Shown: positions 1 to 8,689, counted from the first letter of the stretch. The stretch: DNA of 64,000 bases from CADEFX01 sp963840425 (GCA_963840425.1 CAWIYZ010000034.1:310001-374000); one strand, 5' to 3'. Program-made: numbers and translations. The notes: generated by a model not told the origin, from the sequence alone.

Positions 1-118
1 CCTCGGCGCGCCAACCGCGCACGATGTTCACGATGTCAAGCGACGCCGACACGATGCCGACGCCGTAGCAGACGATCTGGGTGGTCAGCTTCCTGAGCCT
101 GCAATTGCTTTCCCTCAT
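1..118 (-). CDS. Partial hypothetical protein, N-terminus only
   Basis: An open frame on the minus strand starts with ATG at 118 and runs off the left edge of the window (39 codons seen). After a basic N-terminus there is a hydrophobic stretch (IVCYGVGIVSASLDIV), which could be a signal anchor or first membrane segment. No clear ribosome binding site precedes it and the family cannot be recognised from so short a piece. It would be transcribed divergently from the MFS gene at 313. Confidence 0.3.
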   Translation of the reverse strand, partial: MRESNCRLRKLTTQIVCYGVGIVSASLDIVNIVRGWRAE

Positions 119-312
119 GCGAACAGGAAAAGAAACATACGCGACAACGAACGGTTGGCAGAGAACCTGAAGCGAATCTTGCAGCTGGAGCAGACGGGTC
201 AGGCGGGACAGAGGCATGCGTGGCCGGAGGCCGGCTCTGCCTAAATGACCAATTGACGCCTGGTTCGAACTGGGCGCAGCGTGCAGCCGGTCAAGTGAAG
301 GGACTTCCTTGA

Positions 313-1524
313 ATGACGGATGTCGCTGCCGGCCGCGCGGCCTCGCCCGAGGCGGCTGTCCAATTCCTGGGGGCGTTGCACTTCATCAACTGGCTGGGCT
401 TTGCCGGCTGGAACGCGCTCCTGCACAATTACACCATCGAGATGGCGGGCTTCGGCTGGTTCGAGGCTGGTCTCACGCAGACCGTGCGCGAGATCCCGGG
501 CTTTCTCGCCTTCACGGTCATCTTCTGGCTGCTGATCCTGCGCGAGCAGGTGATGGCCTATATCAGCCTGGTGATCCTCGGCATCGGCGTCGCGCTGACC
601 GGCGCCAATCCCACCTTGACCGGCATCCTGTTCACCACCTTCATCATGTCGGTGGGCTTCCACTATTTCGAGACCATCAACACGTCGCTGCAACTGCAGC
701 TTCTTCCCAAGGCGCAGGCGCCGCAGCTCATCGGCCGCATCGTCAGCGCCGGCGCCATGGCGCAGTTCATCGCCTACGGCGGCCTCGCCATCGCCTGGTG
801 GGCCGGCTGGCGCAACTACCTGCAGCTCTACATGCTGCTCGGGCTCGCGTGTGCGATCCTGACCCTCGTCGCCTATTTCTACTTCGGCCGTTTCGAGGGC
901 AGTGTGCCGCAACGCAAGAGCCTCGTCGTGCGCAAGCGCTATTGGCTCTACTACGCGTTGACGTTCATGAGCGGTGCGCGCCGCCAGCTCTTCATGGCCT
1001 TCGGCGGCTTTTTGCTGGTCAAGAAGTTCGGCTACAGCGTCGCTGACATGGCCATGCTGATGCTGGTCACGTCCTCGATGAATACTTTCTTCGCGCCACG
1101 CCTGGGCCGGTTGGTTTCTGTTTGGGGCGAGCGCAATACGATCACGCTCGAGAACTGCGTGCTCATCTGTGTGTTCATCGGCTATGCGATGACGGACAGC
1201 GCCAAGGTCGCCGCCGCTCTTTTCATTGTCGACGGCATTTTCTTCACGCTCACCCTGGCGCAGAAGACCTATTTCCAGAAGATCGGCGATCCGGCGGACA
1301 TGGCCGCCACGGCCGCTACGGCTTTCACCATCAATCACATCGCCGCCGTCGCCATTCCGGTGACCTTCGGGCTCATCGGCAGCATCGACTACGCGATGAT
1401 CTTCTGGCTCGGCGCCGGCATCGCCAGCATCTCGCTGACGCTATCGTTCCTGGTGCCGCAGCGGCCGGCCCCAGGCAACGAGACTGTTCTGGCGACCCCG
1501 CCGCGTCCGGCTCCGGCGGAGTAG
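313..1524 (+). CDS. MFS-type transporter
   Basis: A 403-residue hydrophobic protein with about 11-12 predicted membrane segments, the size and pattern of a major facilitator superfamily permease. The first segments follow a short polar N-terminus (residues 1-18), a basic cytoplasmic loop lies mid-protein (around QRKSLVVRKRYW, residues 198-212), and the C-terminus is Pro/Ala-rich. The substrate cannot be read from the sequence. The start ATG at 313 gives a protein that fills the frame to the stop at 1524. The insertion-sequence region lies immediately downstream. Confidence 0.8.
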   Translation: MTDVAAGRAASPEAAVQFLGALHFINWLGFAGWNALLHNYTIEMAGFGWFEAGLTQTVREIPGFLAFTVIFWLLILREQVMAYISLVILGIGVALTGANPTLTGILFTTFIMSVGFHYFETINTSLQLQLLPKAQAPQLIGRIVSAGAMAQFIAYGGLAIAWWAGWRNYLQLYMLLGLACAILTLVAYFYFGRFEGSVPQRKSLVVRKRYWLYYALTFMSGARRQLFMAFGGFLLVKKFGYSVADMAMLMLVTSSMNTFFAPRLGRLVSVWGERNTITLENCVLICVFIGYAMTDSAKVAAALFIVDGIFFTLTLAQKTYFQKIGDPADMAATAATAFTINHIAAVAIPVTFGLIGSIDYAMIFWLGAGIASISLTLSFLVPQRPAPGNETVLATPPRPAPAE

Positions 1525-1528
1525 CGCG

Positions 1529-1692
1529 CCTAGAGCCTTTCTGTTTCTGGCTGAATCGTATCCGCAATCATGCGATACCCGTAATCCTCAACTCTGCGTC
1601 CCCGGCCATCGCGTCGAAGACGCGCCTTCGGCACGACGCGCCGTCCGCGCGGAGCGCGGCTAAAGCGCGGCTCCGCCGCGACGCGCGAAAGA
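1529..1692. repeat. Degenerate GC-rich intergenic repeat (inverted copy of the 49.5-49.7 kb repeats)
   Basis: The stretch begins TAGAGC...GGCTGAATC, resembling the start of the palindrome at 49516. It continues into GCGCGGCTCCGCCGCGACGCG, which matches in reverse orientation the tandem GGAGCCGCGC units at 49621-49680. It sits between the MFS gene and the IS110 region. I read it as another, more degenerate copy of the same dispersed intergenic repeat. Confidence 0.5.
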
Positions 1693-1699
1693 GCCGGGG

Positions 1700-1964
1700 T
1701 CTTTCCCATTGGTGGAGTGCACGGCGAGCGCAGCACGCCACGGATACGTGTGAAGATTGCATCTTGTGCACGGCTGGGTTTGGCGGGTCTCGTTTCAGCG
1801 ACAACTCGCGGACCATGGGCTGGCTGGGACGGATGGCCGTCCGTCCCAGCCGGTGGTGCACGGTCGCGTGAAGGTCGACCCTTGCGGTTGCCCGGGATCT
1901 GGACCCACACCGCCGCGTCCTGCCATCCGAACGGTAGTGAGACCTGTGACGGTCGTATGCAATC
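1700..1964 (+). ncRNA. Candidate bridge-RNA region of the IS110 element
   Basis: In IS110-group elements the non-coding end upstream of the recombinase encodes a structured bridge RNA that pairs with donor and target DNA. Here this region contains a perfect 12-bp stem with a 6-nt loop at 1822-1851 (GGCTGGGACGGA paired with TCCGTCCCAGCC). It also has three copies of the octamer GTGCACGG at 1717, 1766 and 1856. The role is inferred from position and family; guide loops have not been identified. Confidence 0.4.
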
Positions 1965-2975
1965 ATGGATGCTCGAATGACGATCGATAGCCTCGCCGCG
2001 ATTCCCCTCCGCTTCAAGCATGTGATCGCGTTCGAGGTATCGAAGGCCGAACTTGTTGTGCAAAGCTTTCCCGACGGGAGGCCGTTGCGTATCGCCAACC
2101 GGCGCGCCGCCATCGCCAAGGCCATCCGGCGGGAGCGTACCCGCAATGGCAAGCTCGGGCTCGGGCCGCTGCTCGTCGTCTGCGAGGCGACCGGCAGCTA
2201 TGGCAGGCAGATCGTCGAGGTCGCGCACCAGCTCGGTGTCGCCATGCACCGCGCCCACGGCTCGCGCGTGCGTGCCTTCGCCCGCTTCAAAGGGCAACTC
2301 GCCAAGTCCGACGCCATCGATGTCGGCATGGTCGGCGCCTACGCTCTGGCGAGCGAGGGCTTGGCCCTGCATGTGCCCGATCGCGCCGAGCAGAAGCGGC
2401 TCAGGGCCTTGATCGATCGGCGCAGCCAGGTATGCGACCTGATCGAAGCCGAGCGTTGCCGGCTCGAGCATGTCGAAGAGAAGGACATCGAGCGGATGAT
2501 TGCCGCGCATATCCGGACCCTCGAGATGCAGAAGCGCCGAATCGAGGCATCGCTCGACGAGCTTGCCGAAAGCGATGCGACGTTCGCCAAGGCCTGCCGG
2601 CTGATGCGCTCGGTCAAAGGCATCGGCACGATGACGCCGCTCGCCTTGCTCGCCTACCTGCCCGAGATCGGCGCCGTCTCGCGCGAGACCATCGCCGCCC
2701 TCGCCGGCCTGGCGCCGTTCGATCGCGACAGCGGCACGAGTACGGGGCGACGCCACGTCGCCGCCGGACGCGCACCGGCCCGCCAGGCCCTCTACATGCC
2801 CGCGACCGTCGCCATTCGCCACAACGCCCATCTGAAGGCCCTGTTCGATCGCCTGATCGCCAGAGGCAGACCCTTCAAGGCGGCGATCACCGCCGTCATG
2901 CGCAAGCTGCTCGTCATTCTCAATGCCGTCGTCGCCAGCGGTCGACCCTGCCACATGGCGGGCGCCGCCCGTTGA
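1965..2975 (+). CDS. IS110-family transposase (DEDD recombinase)
   Basis: A 336-residue recombinase. The N-terminal RuvC-like DEDD domain shows the FEVSKAEL, VCEATGSYGR and KSDAIDVG blocks. The C-terminal Transposase_20 domain includes GIGTMTPLALLAYLPE, APFDRDSG and AGRAPARQALYM, with the conserved Ser in DSGT. The length is usual for the family. The first block normally reads (I)DVSK; here Glu replaces Asp, a conservative change at a metal-binding position that may or may not affect activity. ATG 1965 is used; a second ATG is at 1977. The gene is intact, unlike many of its neighbours. Confidence 0.9.
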   Translation: MDARMTIDSLAAIPLRFKHVIAFEVSKAELVVQSFPDGRPLRIANRRAAIAKAIRRERTRNGKLGLGPLLVVCEATGSYGRQIVEVAHQLGVAMHRAHGSRVRAFARFKGQLAKSDAIDVGMVGAYALASEGLALHVPDRAEQKRLRALIDRRSQVCDLIEAERCRLEHVEEKDIERMIAAHIRTLEMQKRRIEASLDELAESDATFAKACRLMRSVKGIGTMTPLALLAYLPEIGAVSRETIAALAGLAPFDRDSGTSTGRRHVAAGRAPARQALYMPATVAIRHNAHLKALFDRLIARGRPFKAAITAVMRKLLVILNAVVASGRPCHMAGAAR

Positions 2976-3031
2976 AACCATCCAGTCATGCCGGAAACCG
3001 CCTTGACAAAACAGACGGTAGATCCTGGATA

Positions 3032-3050
3032 GCGCACTTGCAAGGTGCGC
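3032..3050. repeat. Short palindrome between transposase and livM
   Basis: GCGCAC and GTGCGC flank a 7-nt centre between the transposase stop (2975) and the livM stop (3097, opposite strand). It could be a terminator stem or part of the IS right end. No T-run follows on either strand. Confidence 0.35.
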
Positions 3051-3096
3051 TTCCGGGAACGCAGTGGAGAGGTACTTCAATCGGAAAAACTCTAAA

Positions 3097-4155
3097 CTAT
3101 GGCGTCGTGGCGCCGGCTGGCCGTGTGACGGGCGCTGGCGAGGTCTTGCGCATTCGCCAGCGCTCGATAGCCGTGCCGAGAATGCCTTTGGGCATGTAGA
3201 CGATGAACAGGATCAGCAGCAGGCCGTAGATCAGCGTGTCGAGCGCCAGCGCGCCGGAGCCCAATAGCGCTTTCAGCGTTGTCGAGCTCTGGACGCCGAC
3301 GCGCAGGGTTTCGGCCAGCATTTGCGTAAAGAAGGCGCCAAAGGTGGGCCCGAGCAACGTCCACATGCCGCCGGCAATCACGGCGAAGACAATGTTGAGC
3401 GAGATGCTCAGGCCTGCAATCGTCTCGGGGCCGATATACATCTGGTATTGCCCGTACATGGCGCCGCCGAAGGCCGACATGCCGGCGCTGAGTGCGGTGA
3501 TCTTGAGCTTCTCGCGCGTGACATCGATGCCGACGGAGGCGGCTGCGTCCTCGTCCTGGGACGCGGCATCCAGCGCATAGCGATCCATGCTGCGGTCGAC
3601 CTTCACCCATACAGCAAGGCCGACGACCCAGACCACCAGCGCAATGTAGTAGGCCAGCACGCGATCCGGCTCGAACTGCACGGCATAGAGTGAGAGGCCA
3701 TCGCCATGGCGTGCCGGCTGCGTACCGAGCGAGCCACCGGTCCAGTCGCGCAGGCCGACGATGCACAGGCGCACGAACTCGGTGAAGGCGAGGGTGAGCA
3801 GGGCGAAGTAGTGTCCTGTGATGCGCAACCTGAAGCAGGGATATCCCACCAGCACGCCAGCGATCGTGGCGACAAGCACAGCCACGGGAATGCCGATCCA
3901 CGGCGTGATGCCGGCGAAGTTCCAGAGCAGCACGCAGACGTAGGCGCCGATGCCGGTGAAGGCGCCGTGCCCGAGCGAGGTCAGCCCGAAGCGGCCCATC
4001 AGCGACCAGCTCGTATAGATGAAGGCCCATTGCAGGATCTGGATGGCCAGATGCAGGTAGTACTTCTCCGACGCCGGAAATCCGGCACGGATGAAGAACG
4101 GTACCGCGGCCATGATGCCGAGGCCGATGATCCATCCGGGTCTGATGCGACTCAC
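3097..4155 (-). CDS. livM: Branched-chain amino acid-type ABC transporter permease (LivM-like)
   Basis: A 352-residue inner-membrane permease with about 9-10 hydrophobic segments and the LivM signature region (SLGHGAFTGIGAY near residue 50). With LivH it forms the membrane channel of a HAAT-family importer for branched-chain amino acids, amides or other small carboxylates. The start is GTG at 4155, which overlaps the livH stop (GTGA) and gives translational coupling; an ATG several codons inside would remove part of the first segment. It is the last gene of the minus-strand liv operon. Confidence 0.9.
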   Translation of the reverse strand: MSRIRPGWIIGLGIMAAVPFFIRAGFPASEKYYLHLAIQILQWAFIYTSWSLMGRFGLTSLGHGAFTGIGAYVCVLLWNFAGITPWIGIPVAVLVATIAGVLVGYPCFRLRITGHYFALLTLAFTEFVRLCIVGLRDWTGGSLGTQPARHGDGLSLYAVQFEPDRVLAYYIALVVWVVGLAVWVKVDRSMDRYALDAASQDEDAAASVGIDVTREKLKITALSAGMSAFGGAMYGQYQMYIGPETIAGLSISLNIVFAVIAGGMWTLLGPTFGAFFTQMLAETLRVGVQSSTTLKALLGSGALALDTLIYGLLLILFIVYMPKGILGTAIERWRMRKTSPAPVTRPAGATTP

Positions 4156-5042
4156 GATTTGGCTCCGAACAGACCCTGCGGCTTGATAAAGATGGCCACC
4201 ATGAAGAACAGGAAGGCGACGGCGTAACCCCACTCGGTGGCGAGACACGATCCACCGACGGCGATGAACTGTGCGATGATGAAAGCGGCGACGAAACCGC
4301 CGACCATGTTGCCGAGGCCGCCCAGCACGCAGATCATGAAGGTCAGCGGTCCGAACTGCAGGCCGATCTGGGGATAGATGTCGTACTGCAGCACCATGAG
4401 CGAGGCCGCAAGGCCTGCCAGGCCGCCACCGACGGCAGACGTCACGAGATAGATGCGCTTGCTGTCGACGCCCATCAACGGCATGACCTGGCGGTCTTGC
4501 GCGATGGCACGGATGGCCGTGCCGATATAGGTGCGCGTCAGGAATTGCCACAGCGCCAGCATGGCGAGCAGCGCGACGATAAAGGTCCAGATGCGGCTCC
4601 AGGAGAAGCTCATGTCGGCAACGTGCAGCGATCCGAGCTGGAGGCCGAGGCTGCGGAAGTCGACGCCGAACACCATGGTGGCAACGGCCTGCAGCACGAA
4701 CAATACGCCACCCGTCACGAGGAGCTGGTTGATCGGCGGCTGGTCGAGCACAGGCCTGATGATGATATAGTGCAGGACAGCGCCGGCCGCGGCGATGAAG
4801 AGGATGGCGACAAGACAAGCGACCGGAAACGGCAAGCCGAATGTCTTGTTGCCGTAGAAGATCACGTACATGCCGATCATCACCAGCTCGGCGTAGCAGA
4901 TCCAGACCACGTCGATGACGCCGAAGATGAGGTTGAGGCCCAGAGCCAGCAGGGCCAGAAGACCGGCGAGCAGGACGCCGTTGATCAGCGCCTCGACGAA
5001 GAAGATGTCGAGAGTGCAATCGAGGTGGGAGAAAAGACTCAT
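4152..5042 (-). CDS. livH: Branched-chain amino acid-type ABC transporter permease (LivH-like)
   Basis: A 296-residue permease with about eight hydrophobic segments and typical LivH blocks: NGVLLAGLLALLALGLNLIFG near the N-terminus and VLGGLGNMVGG near residue 240. It pairs with LivM as the second transmembrane subunit. It lies 15 bp downstream of the true livF stop and overlaps livM by four bases. The substrate is not determinable from sequence, since this family carries amino acids, urea, amides and aromatic acids. Confidence 0.9.
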   Translation of the reverse strand: MSLFSHLDCTLDIFFVEALINGVLLAGLLALLALGLNLIFGVIDVVWICYAELVMIGMYVIFYGNKTFGLPFPVACLVAILFIAAAGAVLHYIIIRPVLDQPPINQLLVTGGVLFVLQAVATMVFGVDFRSLGLQLGSLHVADMSFSWSRIWTFIVALLAMLALWQFLTRTYIGTAIRAIAQDRQVMPLMGVDSKRIYLVTSAVGGGLAGLAASLMVLQYDIYPQIGLQFGPLTFMICVLGGLGNMVGGFVAAFIIAQFIAVGGSCLATEWGYAVAFLFFMVAIFIKPQGLFGAKS

Positions 5043-5057
5043 CTCAAAGTGGCCCTT

Positions 5058-5763
5058 TCATAGTCCCATGTACGCGCGACGGATCTCATCGCTGGCGGAA
5101 AGCTCGGCGGCAGTCCCGCCGGCGGCGATGCGTCCCACCTCGAGCAGATAGGCGCGATCGACGACCCTTCAGAACCTGTCGCACGTTCTGCTCGACGATC
5201 AGAACAGTGTAACCTTCTGACCGGATGCGGCGGACCAGCTCGAAAACCTGCTGCACGATGACCGGTGCGAGTCCCATCGAGGGCTCGTCGAGCAGGATCA
5301 GCTTCGGTCGGCTCATCAGCGCCCGGGCGATGGCGCACATCTGCTGCTCACCACCCGACAGCGTACCGGCGAGCTGCGCTCGCCGCTCCTTGAGGCGCGG
5401 AAAGAGCTCGTACACATAATCGATGCGATCATTGAACATCGCGCGCGCGGCCGGAATGAACGCACCCATGCGCAGGTTGTCCTCGACGGACAGCCGTGGA
5501 AACAGCCGGCGGCTCTCGGGCACGTGCGCAATACCGGCAGCGACAATTCTGTGGGCCGGCGTGATGCGCAGGTCGTGGCTGTCCATGACCATGCTGCCGC
5601 TGGTCGCCGGCAGCAGGCCTGATATCACGCGCAGCAGCGTGGTCTTGCCTGCACCGTTCGCGCCAATAACGGCGACGGCCTCGCCTGCATCCACCCGCAT
5701 GGAGACGCCGAACAGCGCCTGGAAACCGCCGTAGCCCGCATCGACTTTCTCGAGCTGCAGCAT
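5058..5763 (-). CDS. livF: LivF-like ABC ATPase, disrupted by a frameshift near 5165
   Basis: ATP-binding subunit of the importer. Walker A is GANGAGKTT (about residue 34), the signature is LSGGEQQ, Walker B is LILLDEPS, and the H-loop equivalent is in VEQNVRQ. After VRQVLK the frame is wrong. Dropping one G of the GGG run at 5165-5167 (plus-strand CCC) restores a normal LivF C-terminus (VVDRAYLLEVGRI...RRAYMGL) ending at 5058, for 234 residues, the usual family length. Uncorrected, the frame reads a spurious tail to 5086. An assembly indel is more likely than a real mutation given the many others in this window. Confidence 0.85.
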
Positions 5764-5766
5764 TCT

Positions 5767-5844
5767 CTAGTGTCCCGATTCCGAAGTTCGCCTGTGTTCG
5801 CGGCTAGGTCCCGGAGCGAACTTCGGAATCATAAGGGACACTAG
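5767..5844. repeat. Palindromic intergenic repeat A
   Basis: Inverted arms of about 24 nt begin and end with CTAG: CTAGTGTCCCGATTCCGAAG on the left, and on the right its complement with a 4-nt insertion (ATAA). The unit would form a long hairpin with a central loop. It lies between livG and livF inside the operon, only 3 bp upstream of the livF start. Confidence 0.8.
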
Positions 5845-5857
5845 ACTCATAGACTTG

Positions 5858-5933
5858 CTAGTGTGATTCAGATCGAGAAATTCGCTCGGAACCGAGCCGC
5901 TTGATGGGGCGAATTTCTCGATCATCACACTAG
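5858..5933. repeat. Palindromic intergenic repeat B
   Basis: A second inverted repeat bounded by CTAG: left arm CTAGTGTGATTCAGATCGAG, right arm CTCGATCATCACACTAG with a small gap. It is distinct in sequence from repeat A but shares the CTAGTGT ends and general design, and lies 13 bp from it. The livG stop begins 4 bp further on. Confidence 0.8.
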
Positions 5934-5937
5934 GTCC

Positions 5938-6672
5938 TCACGCCACCGCTTCGCTGCCGAGGTAGACCTCGATCACACGCTTGTCGGTTTGTGCTCCGCC
6001 AGGTTTGCCGTCGAAGATCTTCTCGCCGTGGTCGAGCACGACGACGCGATCGACGACGCGCATCAGCACGCCCATGATGTGCTCGACCCAGACGATGGTG
6101 ATGCCCTTCTCCTGCCGGATGCGCTTCAGCATGTCGGCGGCTTGGTCCATCTCGGCATGATCGAGGCCGTTCAGGCTCTCGTCGGCCAGGAGCAGGCTGG
6201 GTCCGGTGGCGAGCGCGCGGGCGAGCTCGAGCTTCTTCAGCGCGGCCGCGCCCAATCCATCGGTGGTCGTGCGGTTGTCGAAGGGCAGGCCGACCATGGC
6301 CAAGGCTTCCTCCGCCTTGGCCCAGCAGTCGCTGCGCGAAAGCAGGCCTTCCTCGCCGAAATGCGCCGACAAGGCCACGTTCTCGAGCAGCGACAGATTG
6401 CGGAACGGACGCGGGATCTGGAAGGTGCGCCCGATGCCCTTGTGGCAGACGCGGTTGGCCGAGAGCCCGCCGATCTCCTCATCCTGAAAACGGATGGATC
6501 CCTGCGTCAGCGGGTACATGCCGGCGATGCAGTTGAAAATCGTGCTCTTACCCGATCCGTTCGGGCCGATGAGGCCGAGGATCTCGCCTTCCGAAACCTC
6601 AAACGATACGTCGTTGACCGCCGTGAAGCCGCCGAAGCGCTTGGTAAGTCCGGAGACACTCAACATTGCCAT
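5938..6672 (-). CDS. livG: LivG-like ABC ATPase
   Basis: ATP-binding subunit of the branched-chain amino acid-type importer, about 244 residues from the chosen start. Walker A is GPNGSGKST, and the long LivG-specific insert region (GIGRTFQIPRPF) is present. A divergent signature lies around LGAAALKKLELARAL, with Walker B as LLLADESLNGL. ATG 6672 (MAMLSVSG) is preferred over an upstream in-frame start at 6732 because it begins right at the ABC domain and has GGAAG nine bases upstream. The canonical LSGG is replaced by GAAA and the Walker B acidic pair by DES, features seen in some HAAT ATPases. Confidence 0.85.
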   Translation of the reverse strand: MAMLSVSGLTKRFGGFTAVNDVSFEVSEGEILGLIGPNGSGKSTIFNCIAGMYPLTQGSIRFQDEEIGGLSANRVCHKGIGRTFQIPRPFRNLSLLENVALSAHFGEEGLLSRSDCWAKAEEALAMVGLPFDNRTTTDGLGAAALKKLELARALATGPSLLLADESLNGLDHAEMDQAADMLKRIRQEKGITIVWVEHIMGVLMRVVDRVVVLDHGEKIFDGKPGGAQTDKRVIEVYLGSEAVA

Positions 6673-6762
6673 GCAGGCAGGCTTCCACTCGCAGTTGCCG
6701 ACGCCGGATTGAGGCTGGGCGGGCGGATGCAACAGTCATCCGTCCGCCCGTCTTGGATGGCG

Positions 6763-8073
6763 TTACTGCGCCTGCGCGTAAGCGTGGCCCTGTGGCAGCG
6801 GCATGAGCGGCTCTGAGGTTGCGACCTCCTTGGGCCAGACCACTTTGGTTTCGCCGCCGACGAACTGCATCACGACAGGATAGGCGCGCTCGTTCTGACC
6901 CGCCATCTCGTGGCCCGGCGGATAGAACTTGACGCCGTAGCCCTGCAGGGTGCCGCCGTCGGGAATGTCGGTCTCGAGCGCAGCCTGGCGTAGCGCCTCT
7001 GCATCGATACCGCCGTGCTTCTTGATGGCGCGGGGCAGAACATCCGACACGAATGCCCAGGTGTTGGCGAAACCGATCGAGACGTGCGCAGGAATGCTCT
7101 TCGGATTGACGTCGGCGCGGTAGCGCTTGACCATCTCGTCGATGAGGTAGGCCGCGTCCTTGACCTTGAGCTGCTTGGGGTCGAGCAAGTGGCTGCCGAC
7201 CGTGTCGATGTTGTAGATGAGATCCACGTCCTTGCCGAAGCTCTCCGACAGCCGATCGAATTGGGCATAGCCGGCGCCGTGACCGATCAGGGCCTTGAAC
7301 TTGAGGCCGGCCTCCTTGGCTTGCCGCAGGAACAACGTGATGTCCGGATTGTAGCCCGTGTGGAGCAGAACATCGGCACGCGCGCGCCGCAGCTTCGTCA
7401 CCAGCGCCGAAAGGTCAGTCGCAGTTGCCGCGTAGCCTTCCTTGTGCACGATCTGAATGCCGTGCTGCTTGCATCTGTTTTCGTTGCCGAGCGCTACGCC
7501 GACGCCGTAGGGGCCGTCCTCATGGATGACCGCAACCTTGAGGTCCTTCGGCTCGATGCCGAGCTTCGATTTCGCGTAGGCGTTGAGCATGTCGCACGAG
7601 GCCTCGCCCCACTGGTCGGAGTGGGCGTGGCTGCGGAACACGTACTTGAGGTTCTTGTTGCGGAACACGGCGGAGGAGATGCACACCGTCGCCCACCAGA
7701 ATTTCTTCGCCGCGTCGACTTTGGCGGATAGGGGCACGCAGTGGGCGGAGGAGTAGACGCCCATGAGCATGTCGACCTTCTGCTCGTTGATGAGCCGCTC
7801 GGCCTCGTTCACGGCCACGTCGGCCTTGGACTGCGCGTCGGCGAAGACCGGAACGATCTTGTAACCCTCGACGCCGCCGCGCTCGTTTATGATGTCGATG
7901 GCGTATTTCGAGCCGAGCTGGGTGGCGACCGAGCCGCCGCCCGCGAACGGGCCGGTCTGGTCGAAGATGAGACCGATCTTGATCTCTTTCTGCTGCGCGA
8001 GGACAGGTGAGCCGGCCAGTCCGAGCGCGGCAACGACACCGGCTCCGGCTGCGAGCGAATGCCACAGTCTCAT
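6763..8073 (-). CDS. Periplasmic binding protein of the liv-type ABC importer
   Basis: A 436-residue receptor with a cleavable signal peptide (MRLWHSLAAGAGVVAALGLA, cleavage after VLAQ) followed by a Peripla_BP_6 fold: KIGLIFDQTGPFAGGG at the mature N-terminus and AERLINEQKVDMLMG. ATG 8073 is chosen because a GGGAGAG ribosome binding site precedes it and the signal peptide starts there; an in-frame start at 8166 would bury the signal. It is the first gene of the operon. The large size suggests a ligand other than simple leucine or valine, such as an amide or aromatic acid; this is inference. Confidence 0.88.
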   Translation of the reverse strand: MRLWHSLAAGAGVVAALGLAGSPVLAQQKEIKIGLIFDQTGPFAGGGSVATQLGSKYAIDIINERGGVEGYKIVPVFADAQSKADVAVNEAERLINEQKVDMLMGVYSSAHCVPLSAKVDAAKKFWWATVCISSAVFRNKNLKYVFRSHAHSDQWGEASCDMLNAYAKSKLGIEPKDLKVAVIHEDGPYGVGVALGNENRCKQHGIQIVHKEGYAATATDLSALVTKLRRARADVLLHTGYNPDITLFLRQAKEAGLKFKALIGHGAGYAQFDRLSESFGKDVDLIYNIDTVGSHLLDPKQLKVKDAAYLIDEMVKRYRADVNPKSIPAHVSIGFANTWAFVSDVLPRAIKKHGGIDAEALRQAALETDIPDGGTLQGYGVKFYPPGHEMAGQNERAYPVVMQFVGGETKVVWPKEVATSEPLMPLPQGHAYAQAQ

Positions 8074-8146
8074 GGGTGTATCTCTCCCTGGTTTGACCCG
8101 CGTGCGAACCCACGCGATCTCGTTGTTGTTTTTTCTTAGAGTGAGG

Positions 8147-8204
8147 AACCCGGAGTGGAGTGTCAATCGCCTTCCGGAGGGACGTTCCGGGCGCGCTCCG
8201 GGTT
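8147..8204. repeat. Inverted repeat upstream of the liv operon
   Basis: AACCCGGAG at 8147-8155 pairs with CTCCGGGTT at 8196-8204. It lies between the stop of the NTF2-like gene and the start of the binding-protein gene, both on the minus strand. It may terminate the upstream gene, although no T-run follows on the minus strand. Confidence 0.4.
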
Positions 8205-8209
8205 ACGTG

Positions 8210-8689
8210 TCACGAGTTTCCTGGCGATAGGTGGGTGGCGGCTTCCGGCCGGACCTTCATCGCGCGCGCATACTTGAGCGCGATCTTCTTGATGCGCTCC
8301 GGCGCGAAGTCGAGCTGAGCCAGCGCCATGCCGCGGTCGAAGACTTCCGAGTAGTGGGTAATCCTTCCGTTCTTCAACTCGAACCGGCTGATGCCTTCGA
8401 AGACCACACGGGCTCCCTTGGCGTCGGGCAGCGTGGAGTTGTAGCTGAAACAGTAGCTGGCATAGCCCCGCGTAGGTGTGGCGACAGGATCGCGGAACTC
8501 CCAGCGGAAGTTCTTCCCGCCTTCGAAGAAGTGTCCCAGCATGGCCTTGATGCCGGCCCTTCCGGGCGCGCTGGGGCCGAAGAAGTAGTCGTCATAGACG
8601 CCATTTTCCGTAAAGCAGTCGGCGAGGGCGTCGCCGTTGTTGGCCGCGACAGCAGCGGCGAACTTCTCGAGAAGTGCGGGAAATTCCAT
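8210..8689 (-). CDS. NTF2-like (SnoaL-type) protein
   Basis: A 159-residue protein with the pattern of the NTF2/SnoaL cone fold: an N-terminal helix (LLEKFAAAVAANNGDALADCF), a YDDYFFG strand and a FEGISRFELKNGRITHYSEVFD segment near the C-terminus. Family members include isomerases, hydrolases and ligand-binding proteins, so no reaction can be assigned. A purine-rich stretch (GGAGACTGCC) precedes ATG 8689. It stands just upstream of the liv operon on the same strand and could share its promoter region. Confidence 0.75.
   Translation of the reverse strand: MEFPALLEKFAAAVAANNGDALADCFTENGVYDDYFFGPSAPGRAGIKAMLGHFFEGGKNFRWEFRDPVATPTRGYASYCFSYNSTLPDAKGARVVFEGISRFELKNGRITHYSEVFDRGMALAQLDFAPERIKKIALKYARAMKVRPEAATHLSPGNS

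Larger units (their letters stand above)
1700..3060 (+). mobile_element. IS110-family insertion sequence (ends not resolved)
   Basis: The element carries one transposase gene (1965-2975) with a long non-coding segment on its 5' side and a short one on its 3' side, the arrangement of the IS110 group. IS110 elements lack long terminal inverted repeats and make little or no target duplication, so the boundaries cannot be fixed by eye and the limits given are approximate. A small palindrome (GCGCAC/GTGCGC, 3032-3050) lies near the likely right end. The element separates the MFS gene from the end of the liv operon. Confidence 0.65.

Noticed and set aside
241..1338. Long minus-strand open frame opposite the MFS gene
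   Set aside because: Its translation is Arg/Glu/His-rich low-complexity sequence typical of an antisense shadow in high-GC DNA; the plus-strand frame encodes a clear membrane transporter.
1530..3080. 516-codon minus-strand open frame across the IS110 region
   Set aside because: It is antisense to the transposase, which has clear family motifs, and it crosses intergenic repeats.
3097..5019. Apparent 640-residue fused protein on the minus strand
   Set aside because: The N-terminal half is out-of-frame livH sequence; only the part from GTG 4155 is the LivM permease.
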